A stretch of DNA of 14,412 nt, from contig JAPKDE010000047.1 of assembly GCA_028822675.1 (NCBI GenBank), positions 1-14,412 on the forward strand, in the 5' to 3' direction. The DNA is from Dehalococcoidia bacterium (lineage in GTDB: Bacteria; Chloroflexota; Dehalococcoidia; UBA3495). Shown piece by piece: positions 1 to 5,239 of this stretch; positions within the stretch are counted from its first letter, which is position 1, and each line of letters opens with the position of its first letter. The notes beneath the pieces are model-generated. The model had not been told where the DNA came from, did no database searches, and saw only the letters and a list, made by a program, of their open reading frames with translations. The position numbers were made by a program, and so were the translations under genes.

Positions 1-631
1 GGCGGGTTTCAGTCTCGTAGAGGCGGGCGTTCTCAATGGCCACCGCAGCCTGGGCGGCAAATAGGGTGACGATATTCTCGTCTTCAACGGAGAATTCGTC
101 CTCGCCAATCTTGTCTATCAGATACTAGTTGGTCAGGATGGTGCCCTTAAACGTTATGGGCACGCCAAGGAAGCTGTTCATGGGAGGATGGTGGGCCGGG
201 AAACCGATTGTTTCCGGGTGTCGTCCCAAGTGGTGCAGCCTAAGGGACTGCCCTTCTAGAAGCACCACCCCCAACACACCCTTGCCGACAGGCGGCGCTC
301 CGATGCGGTCTCGGTCTGCTTGGGAGATGCCAGAGGTTATGAACTGAACCAGAGAACTGTCTGCGCCGAGGATGCCAAGGGCACTGTAGTTGGCGGAGAC
401 CAGTTCTCTGCTGAGGTCTGCCACCTGCTGTAGCACCGCTTCCAGAGAGGGGTTGGCGGTTAGCGTTCGGATGGCCGCGTGCAGCGCACTGCCATCAGAG
501 TTGATTGGTTGCCCTTGGTCTGAATGCCAGCCTGGTTGCTCGTCCGGTTGCCTGTTCAATTGTTCATCGAATCGTTCGCTGCCGGACTGGTCGTTAGAAG
601 AACCGGGAGTGTTTTCTGCAGAGCTGGTCAT
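1..631 (-). pseudogene. GAF-domain sensor protein, N-terminal part, interrupted by in-frame TAG; runs off the left edge
   Basis: Reading leftwards from the ATG at 631, the protein has a ~45-residue polar, Gln/Ser/Asp-rich leader and then a GAF domain. The segments LVSANYSALGILG, FITSGIS, IGAPPVGKGVLGV, HHPPMNSFLGVPI and, after the stop, YLIDKIGEDEFS and AAQAAVAIENARLYETET are the typical signature of Chloroflexota GAF sensor proteins, which usually continue into a histidine kinase or other output domain. A TAG at 125-127 falls in the motif normally written GNLYLTDK, where a Leu is expected; TTG to TAG is a one-base change. The same frame stays open and GAF-like from there to the window edge, so this is one gene with a nonsense mutation (or a read error), not two genes. 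The output domain lies outside the window. A truncated 168-residue product would lack the last part of the GAF fold. Confidence 0.82.
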
Positions 632-667
632 GATTTAGTCAAAACCTTTTAGACCGTAGTAAGAGCC

Positions 668-673
668 ATTATA
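668..673 (-). promoter_or_regulatory. Probable -10 element for the GAF gene
   Basis: On the minus strand positions 673-668 read TATAAT, a perfect -10 hexamer, about 37 bases before the ATG at 631. No good -35 is seen at the 16-18 base distance (the region is CCCC-rich). The assignment rests on the hexamer and its placement only. Confidence 0.4.
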
Positions 674-921
674 GCCACCCGGCCAGGGACGGGGTATCTG
701 ACGCATATGACCATTGGTCCTGAAAAAATAAGTCCGTTTGGCCCTTTGGCAGATATGTAGACGGGAATAAAGTAGAAGTAAGGAGAGGCAACGACAGCGG
801 ACCGGTCAGGGCCTTCAGGCCTTGGGGTTGCAGCAGACCCCTCCAGCACTTCCGGCCAACCGAGGGTCTACCGGTTTAGAAGAACTCCCGGCTCGGCGGA
901 AAATCGATCTAGGAGGTGTGC
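674..921. other. Gene-poor spacer upstream of the small ORF
   Basis: No convincing protein gene. The plus strand carries several short complementary segments: GCAAC near 788 with GTTGC near 826, GGCCTTCAGGCC near 809-820, and CCGAG near 860 with CTCGG near 893. These could fold as an RNA leader for the small ORF at 922, but they match no riboswitch class I can recognise. The minus-strand ORF over 649-849 has no family resemblance and is not called. Confidence 0.4.
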
Positions 922-1095
922 ATGGTTCTTAAGTTTATCCGAGACCATGCCTGGAAGTTCCCTAGTAGGCCCCCGCTGATCTCAGTGCGAGGAACCAAGG
1001 GAACTCTGGAGGGAACTCTGGAGGACATTCCGGAGAATATCCAGGGGTCAGCGGGGAACCAGGGTCCGTATACCCAGACCTTAGTTACTTTTTAA
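922..1095 (+). CDS. Small ORF of unknown function, 57 residues, with strong ribosome binding site
   Basis: An ATG at 922 is preceded by AGGAGG at 911-916, a near-perfect Shine-Dalgarno at a 5-base spacing, and the frame is open to TAA at 1093-1095. The product starts MVLKFIRDHAWKFPSRPPL and has no membrane segment, Cys motif or domain I recognise. Residues 28-35 are an in-frame duplication, GTLEGTLE, made by two exact copies of a 12-base unit at about 999-1022. A rho-independent terminator follows at 1235, so the ORF could be a transcript of its own. The stretch is also rich in inverted repeats (for example CCCCGCTGA at 971-979 with TCAGCGGGG at 1048-1056), so a structured RNA is a real alternative, as is the remnant of a decayed gene. 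Confidence 0.4.
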   Translation: MVLKFIRDHAWKFPSRPPLISVRGTKGTLEGTLEDIPENIQGSAGNQGPYTQTLVTF

Positions 1096-1234
1096 CAGCC
1101 AAATACCTTCATCTCAGTTTTTGCCAGTCGTTGTTAGGCAGGCGCGGCTGGCGGGGCAGCGGAATCGAAGGGAGGCGTATTCGGTCAGATAGGCCGATGA
1201 TGTGCGAGGTTTAGGTTGAAGGACTATGTGAATT
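1096..1234 (+). other. Spacer with a short open tail of uncertain origin
   Basis: In a different frame from the small ORF, the plus strand is open from about 1085 to a TAG near 1180, ending in RQARLAGQRNRREAYSVR. This looks like an ordinary protein C terminus but has no start or ribosome binding site. It could be the tail of a decayed gene, or of the small ORF at 922 after a frameshift. I recognise no family in it. Confidence 0.2.
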
Positions 1235-1275
1235 AAGAGACCAGGCGACAGAGATGTTGAGCCTGGTCTCTTTTT
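1235..1275 (+). terminator. Rho-independent terminator
   Basis: AAGAGACCAGGC (1235-1246) pairs perfectly with GCCTGGTCTCTT (1261-1272) across a 14-base loop, and the descending arm runs into TTTTT. The orientation suits transcripts on the plus strand, so it would end whatever is transcribed from the 922-1095 region and insulate hpt. Confidence 0.85.
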
Positions 1276-1300
1276 GATTGGAATCAATTTGAAATCGATA

Positions 1301-1329
1301 TTGCCCGGCTGAAAAAGATAAAATATAAG
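1301..1329 (+). promoter_or_regulatory. Sigma70-type promoter for the hpt unit
   Basis: TTGCCC (1301-1306), a 17-base spacer, then TATAAG (1324-1329; 5 of 6 match to the consensus). It lies just after the upstream terminator and about 70 bases before the hpt start, the expected place for a promoter of the hpt-ade unit. Confidence 0.6.
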
Positions 1330-1398
1330 GGTGATTAATCTCTGACCTAACACCAGTTCCAGCGGTGGAAGAAACAGGTGGACACCGGAGGGAACGTT

Positions 1399-2006
1399 TT
1401 GAAGACTGACAGAAATCCTGAATTACTTTTGGGGATATCTGGCACATCTGGCGCATCTATGAAGATGTCACTGCACCTTTCTGAGCAAGTGATACGCGAG
1501 GCTGTCAGTCAGTTGGCCGGGGAGATTAGCCGGGATTATTCCGGCGGGCAGCCCCTGTTGCTGGGCGTATTAAAAGGAGCATTCATTTTTCTGGCCGACT
1601 TGATCCGGGAGATTGATATACCGATGACCGTGGATTTCATCCGGGCACAGAGCTACAAAGGCACCACCACCACTGGAGAGGTGGTGCTGTCCATGGGAGA
1701 TGTGGTGGATGTCCGCGGCCGGGACGTACTGGTGGTGGAAGATATCGTCGATACCGGCACAACGGTGGTTTGTCTGTTGGATTATCTGGCCAAAGATAAT
1801 CCGGCATCTTTGAAACTTTGCACCTTGTTGGACAAGCCATCCCGCCGCGAGACGGAAGTGAAAATAGACTATTTGGGGTTCACGGTTCCAGACCGGTTTG
1901 TGGTTGGGTTGGTTACGGCACTGATTTGGACCAGGCAGGGCGCAATCTGCCGGGCATCTACGCCCTGAATGAAGACGTGGCTAAAAAGGGCGGCCAGGAT
2001 GCGTAA
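1399..2006 (+). pseudogene. hpt: Hypoxanthine phosphoribosyltransferase, frameshifted
   Basis: HPRT makes IMP and GMP from hypoxanthine or guanine plus PRPP in purine salvage. Visible family features are LSEQVIREAVSQLAGEIS, LLLGVLKGAFIFLADL, the PRPP loop VLVVEDIVDTGTT, CTLLDKPSRR and GFTVPDRFVVG. After this point the expected GYGTDLDQAGRNLPGIYALN tail continues only in another frame, because GGTTG is present twice in tandem at 1902-1911. Removing one copy restores a continuous ~200-codon gene ending at TAA 2004-2006. As it stands the product ends at 1968 with an unrelated tail and lacks the conserved late Asp/Arg segment that helps bind purine, metal and pyrophosphate, so it is probably inactive. 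The TTG at 1399 has GGAGGG at 1387-1392 at 7 bases; the usual family start corresponds to ATG 1459 or 1465, which has no ribosome binding site. The extra ~20 N-terminal residues (see findings) resemble a UbiX start. Confidence 0.9.
1902..1911 (+). repeat. 5-base tandem duplication disrupting hpt
   Basis: GGTTG occurs twice back to back (1902-1906 and 1907-1911), inside the codons for FVVGYG. Deleting one unit gives TTT GTG GTT GGT TAC GGC, the exact family motif FVVGYG. Replication slippage is the simplest cause. Confidence 0.85.
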
Positions 2007-2091
2007 GCTCGTCAGGGTCAACAAGCCCAACGGAGCCGCCCGTACCGTTAAAGCCGCCAAGACAACCAAGACGGCCCTCCAGCGGCGGTGA
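1999..2091 (+). CDS. Possible 30-residue basic peptide between hpt and ade
   Basis: An ATG at 1999 overlaps the restored end of hpt (ATGCGTAA) and the frame runs to TGA at 2089-2091, which in turn overlaps the GTG start of the adenine deaminase fragment (GTGA). The peptide begins MRKLVRVNKPNGAARTVK and is very rich in Lys, Arg, Ala and Thr. The stop/start overlaps on both sides are typical of translationally coupled operon genes. However, it is tiny, matches nothing I recognise, and may just be a spacer or a remnant. Confidence 0.25.
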   Translation: MRKLVRVNKPNGAARTVKAAKTTKTALQRR

Positions 2092-2204
2092 TAAACCAGG
2101 CCAAATTGCATTTGGCCGACTTGATAAAAGTGGCTAAAGGCGAAGCGCCAGCCGACTTGGTGATCGTCAATGCCCGAGTGGTAAACACTTTCACCGAAGA
2201 GATT
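2088..2204 (+). pseudogene. ade: Adenine deaminase, N-terminal fragment only
   Basis: Adenine deaminase converts adenine to hypoxanthine, the substrate of the neighbouring hpt. From the GTG at 2088 the first ~39 residues fit the family start: LADLIKVAKGEAPADLVIVN then ARVVNTFTEEI, the opening beta-strands of the Ade amidohydrolase fold. Real Ade proteins run to roughly 550-600 residues with metal-binding His residues well downstream; none of that is present. After TEEI the frame passes without a break into a luciferase-like oxidoreductase (EYGEELGFESVWLPEHHF). The simplest reading is a large deletion that joined the start of ade to a beheaded second gene. Confidence 0.8.
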
Positions 2205-3205
2205 GAGTACGGCGAGGAACTTGGATTCGAATCGGTGTGGCTGCCGGAGCATCATTTCGCAATCTACGGCATGTTGGGTAGCACCTGACCAAGGACTTGG
2301 CCGTATCCCAGCGAACTCACCATATGAAGATAGGCACCGCCATCATGGTGCTACCTTCCCAGCATCCCCTGCGGGTGGAAGAATATGCGGCGATGGTGGA
2401 CTCGCTGAACGATGGCCGGTTGATGTTGGGCGTTGGCCGAGGCTACCAGCCGCCGGAGTTCCAAGGCTTTGGCGTGGCCCAAGAAGATTCCAGGGAAATG
2501 TTCGAGGAGTCTTTCGAGATTATCCGAAGAGCCTTGACCGGCGAGAAGTTTGCCTTTGACGGCAAGTACTGGCAGATACAGGAGCCCACCGAGATATTCC
2601 CCAAGCCGGTGCAGAAACAGATGCCGCACTACATGGCGGCAATTAGCCCGGCCAGCTATGAACTTGCCGCAAAGCATGGAATCTCCTTGCTCCGGTCACC
2701 CCAGTTCACCAATCTGGACATCGTTGCGGAAGCCTTTAACGGCTACCGGACCAAGATGACTGAGAACGGTTTTGACGCCGACGCCATCGACCAGCCCTAT
2801 TCGGTTAGGACATTTGTTGCCCCTTCCGATGACTAAGAGAAGGCCGAGGCCAAACATGTGGTGTGGTTCTATCACCTGCTGGCAACGTTACTGCCTGGTG
2901 CGCCCGGTGTAACGGAACCGAAGTCTGGCTATGAGAACTACCCCAGGGACCCCAGCATGCTGTTACAGATCACAACCGATGACGTGTAGGGGCGGGGCAC
3001 GGCGTTTGGCTCGCCGGAACGGGTTGTTACCCAGATGAAGCGCTTCATGCATGAGGCCGGTGCAACCAGCTTCATGCACCAGATGCGTATTGGCGAGTTG
3101 GAACACAAAAAGGTGATGCGCTCCATGGAGTTATTCGCCAAGCATGTGATGCCGGCCCTCAGGGAAGAAGAAGCTAAAATGAAATCTGCCACAGCAGCAG
3201 TTTAG
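2205..3205 (+). pseudogene. LLM-class flavin-dependent oxidoreductase, decayed
   Basis: Luciferase-like (bacterial luciferase family) FMN- or F420-dependent monooxygenase. Recognisable blocks in order: EELGFESVWLPEHHFAIYGM, SQRTHHMKIGTAIMVLP, HPLRVEEYAAMVDSLNDGRL, GVGRGYQPPEFQGFGV, SFEIIRRALTGEKFAFDGKY, PKPVQK, and a C-terminal MRIGELEHKKVMRSMELFAK. It lacks its first ~20-25 residues at the ade junction. Around 2284-2288 a C appears to be missing: ACCTGACC would read ACC CTG ACC (STLTKDLAVSQRT) with one more base. In the second frame, TAA at 2834-2836 and TAG at 2987-2989 interrupt an otherwise continuous, family-like sequence ending at TAG 3203-3205. With four separate lesions this is a clear pseudogene unless the sequence is faulty. 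Confidence 0.88.
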
Positions 3206-3241
3206 AAAAAACCTGTAAAAAGTATGAAAACCCAAGATTCG

Positions 3242-3279
3242 ATAGACCGGCAATGACTGCTGCCGGTCTATATTTTTTG
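3242..3279 (+). terminator. Rho-independent terminator
   Basis: ATAGACCGGCA (3242-3252) pairs perfectly with TGCCGGTCTAT (3261-3271) across an 8-base loop and is followed by ATTTTTTG. It sits 36 bases after the last stop of the oxidoreductase remnant and would close the hpt unit. It stays intact although the genes before it are broken. Confidence 0.9.
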
Positions 3280-3352
3280 TGACTGTACCAACTAGCCACG
3301 CTCAATATTTGGTTATAATATAAAAAATAACTTAAATTAGTTTTAAATTTCA

Positions 3353-3381
3353 TTGACATAAATGAATCCAGTAAGTAATGT
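3353..3381 (+). promoter_or_regulatory. Possible promoter for the small zinc-ribbon gene
   Basis: A perfect TTGACA at 3353-3358 follows ~45 bases of strongly A/T-rich sequence that could be an UP element. At 17 bases spacing the -10 position reads TAATGT, a weak match. A TATAAT at 3314-3319 is also present but has no -35 partner. Confidence 0.4.
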
Positions 3382-3388
3382 CAAAAGA

Positions 3389-3569
3389 TGTGATGTGGCG
3401 GAAAAGAATTAGTCCCAACAGCCGGTGATAACTCAGGCCAGGCTCAGGCTGAAACCTGATGTTGGAACGGTTTTTGAAATGGTAGCCGAAAAGCCGCCGC
3501 TCATATGATTTGGGCCGTGCTTGGCCCTTAACTTTAGCGTGGGGTTCGCCCCCGCCCTGGAGGTTAGTC
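3389..3569 (+). other. Long structured leader before the small zinc-ribbon gene
   Basis: If the TTGACA promoter is used, the transcript has a ~180-base leader. It holds CCAACA (3415-3420) pairing with TGTTGG (3460-3465), enclosing TCAGG/CCTGA pairs, followed by GGTTTTTG near 3469-3476; later there are GGGCC/GGCCC near 3511-3526 and GGGTTCGCCC near 3543-3552. The first helix plus T run could act as an attenuator. No known riboswitch class is recognisable. Confidence 0.3.
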
Positions 3570-3773
3570 ATGGTGATTGAAAAGGGCCTATTGACGTCTG
3601 AAACGCTTGAAGTGGCGGTTAATGAAGTGGTTGAAGAAAAGGCCGAGCCAACTTGCCGGCACCACTGGGTCATAGAGTCGGCGCAGGGCCCCATAAGTTG
3701 GGGGGAATGCCAGATTTGCCATGAAGGAAAACAGTTTACGAACTCCATTACCAACGCCGCCAGAGATTACTAA
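3570..3773 (+). CDS. Small CxHHW...CxxC protein, putative zinc ribbon
   Basis: A 67-residue protein starting at ATG 3570, chosen because GGAGG at 3559-3563 lies 6 bases upstream; an earlier GTG at 3510 has no such site. An acidic helix-like N-terminal half (residues 10-27) leads into C29-R-H31-H32-W, then IESAQGPISWGECQIC with C47 and C50. The CxHH...CxxC arrangement would suit binding of one zinc ion. Similar short proteins with the pattern C-x-HHW-x-IE...G-x-C-x-x-C are, as I recall, common in Chloroflexota, without assigned function. It precedes the FtsZ-like gene in the same direction with a 227-base gap, so a shared transcript is possible. Confidence 0.75.
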   Translation: MVIEKGLLTSETLEVAVNEVVEEKAEPTCRHHWVIESAQGPISWGECQICHEGKQFTNSITNAARDY

Positions 3774-3829
3774 ATCGGCAGGCTTAGGTTCTGGGATGGT
3801 TCTTTAATTATAGCCAGGTAGACCTAGAG

Positions 3830-3848
3830 ACCGGGCGTTACGCCCGGT
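3830..3848 (+). repeat. Perfect 8-bp hairpin between the zinc-ribbon gene and the FtsZ-like gene
   Basis: ACCGGGCG (3830-3837), loop TTA, CGCCCGGT (3841-3848). No T run follows, so it is not a classical terminator; a further CGCCC at 3853-3857 could compete for the same GGGCG. It may stabilise the 3' end of the upstream message or shape the leader of the next gene. A second small hairpin, AGCTGA (3951-3956) with TCAGCT (3962-3967), lies just before the ribosome binding site at 3986. Confidence 0.5.
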
Positions 3849-4000
3849 GTAGCGCCCGATATAACGGATTTACGGGAGAAATATTCGGCTGGGGTATCCG
3901 GCCAAAATATTCTATGGGAGATGTGCGGCCTGGTCAGCAATTATTTATCTAGCTGAGTTATTCAGCTCTGGCTGGTGGTCGACACAGGAGGTAGGGAAAG

Positions 4001-5122
4001 ATGAGAGTACTTTGGATTGGTTTTGGACAGGCAGGTGGCAAGATAACCAACGCCCTGCTGGGAATGAACCGCCGTCTTTACAGCGGCATAGCCATCAACA
4101 CTGAAGAGGCAGACCTTTCCGGCCTAGGGAATATCCGAGAAAAGGTCCTGATCGGGAAATACGCCTTGAGAGGACGCGGGGTTGGTTCTGATATTGACTT
4201 GGGAGCCAGCATCGCCGAGAAATCCTTGGCGCAGATGATGGACTCAATCGACGCCATGGTGCGGAAACGCGACCCAGAGGTGATTTGGATCTCTGCGGGT
4301 CTGGGCGGTGGCTCGGGCGCCGGCGGCAGCTTTGTCCTGGCCAACGAGCTGAAAAAGGTCTACAAACACATCCCGGTTTACGGCATCGGCGTGTTGCCTT
4401 CCGTGAACGGAATGCCCAACGAAAAAGAGGCTCTAAACCTCTCCAACACCGTTAAAAGCTTCGAGCTATGGAGCCATTATTTCAACAACATCCTGTTGGT
4501 GGATAATGGCCAATACGAACAGCCCAACGTCACCCGAGAGTCGGTTGAAGGCATGTTCCAGCGGGTCAACGAAAACCTGGCCCAGACGCTGACCACAATC
4601 CTCACTGCCGGAGAGATGCGGCCGCCTCCCCAGGAGGTATTCAGCTCATCTGAGGTCAAGGCGACCATGGGCCTAATTGGCGATGTGTCGACCATCGGTC
4701 ATTGCTCTGAAGAGATTAGGATCAAGTCGCAGTTCTGGCGCGGCGGTATGGAGCCTGGCACCCACGAGCTGGAGAGTATCATTGAGCGGAGCGTCGGAAA
4801 ATCGGCCCTCACATTCCCAACGGACGTGTCGGGCGCGCGTTCGGCGTCGCTCATCGTCCACGGCAGACCGGAGCACCTGTACGCCCAGGCGATATCGGTG
4901 GGCCGGTCCAAACTGGAAGAGATGACAACAGTGGGTAAGGTCCGTTACGGCGACTACCCGGATCGCCGGACCAAGTATTTGTCGGCGATTACCATCATCT
5001 CTGGAATCAACGACTTTAGCCGTTTGGACCAGATGCGAAAGCGGGTTCAGGAGTTGAACGGATCAACGCCATCAAACCATCGCACCGTCACTGACAGCGT
5101 GGTTGAGCCTTCTATCATCTAA
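4001..5122 (+). CDS. Divergent FtsZ/tubulin-like GTPase
   Basis: A 373-residue protein with the N-terminal GTPase layout of the FtsZ/CetZ/tubulin family: T1 loop GFGQAGGKITNALL at residues 7-20, T3-like LRGRGVGSD near 56-64, tubulin signature (T4) LGGGSGAGG at 101-109 (Ser for the usual Thr), and a QRVNENLAQTL segment near 187-197 at the place of the guanine-contacting Asn helix. In FtsZ the T7 loop reads NxDxxD and completes the neighbour's active site; here the aligned stretch (PPPQEVFSSSEVKATMG, ~208-224) keeps only the last acidic residue. GTP binding is therefore likely, but assembly-driven hydrolysis may be weak or absent. AGGAGG at 3986-3991 lies 9 bases from the ATG. It has no ftsA, division or cell-wall neighbours, so it is more likely an accessory cytoskeletal protein than the division FtsZ. 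The end is intact, with a strong terminator after it. Confidence 0.85.
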   Translation: MRVLWIGFGQAGGKITNALLGMNRRLYSGIAINTEEADLSGLGNIREKVLIGKYALRGRGVGSDIDLGASIAEKSLAQMMDSIDAMVRKRDPEVIWISAGLGGGSGAGGSFVLANELKKVYKHIPVYGIGVLPSVNGMPNEKEALNLSNTVKSFELWSHYFNNILLVDNGQYEQPNVTRESVEGMFQRVNENLAQTLTTILTAGEMRPPPQEVFSSSEVKATMGLIGDVSTIGHCSEEIRIKSQFWRGGMEPGTHELESIIERSVGKSALTFPTDVSGARSASLIVHGRPEHLYAQAISVGRSKLEEMTTVGKVRYGDYPDRRTKYLSAITIISGINDFSRLDQMRKRVQELNGSTPSNHRTVTDSVVEPSII

Positions 5123-5165
5123 ATCACTGGAATCTAGATCTACAGGCCAAATAGCACGGCGAATA

Positions 5166-5204
5166 AAAAGAAAAGGGCGGGGACAATCCCCGCCCTTTTC
5201 TTTT
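5166..5204. terminator. Perfect 18-bp bidirectional terminator
   Basis: The arm at 5166-5183 (AAAAGAAAAGGGCGGGGA) is perfectly complementary to 5187-5204 with a CAA loop. Each side gives a GC-rich stem core flanked by A-rich and T-rich tracts, so it works in both directions. It lies between the convergent ends of the FtsZ-like gene (5122) and the cyclase gene (5240). Confidence 0.95.
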
Positions 5205-5239
5205 GGCTCTTCTGTTTGGTGCGATTTTAGTTGGTCTGA

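Noticed and set aside
649..849. Minus-strand 66-codon ORF upstream of the GAF gene
   Set aside because: It overlaps the probable GAF promoter, has no ribosome binding site and no family-like sequence.
922..1095. 6S RNA, SRP RNA, RNase P RNA, tmRNA or T-box leader
   Set aside because: The conserved cores of these RNAs that I know are absent, although the region is rich in inverted repeats.
1114..1456. Two minus-strand ORFs over the terminator and hpt promoter
   Set aside because: They run through a clear terminator, promoter and the hpt start, and show no domain resemblance; shadow frames.
1902..1968. Programmed ribosomal frameshift in hpt
   Set aside because: There is no slippery heptamer; the shift is explained exactly by a 5-base tandem duplication, and HPRT genes are not known to need frameshifting.
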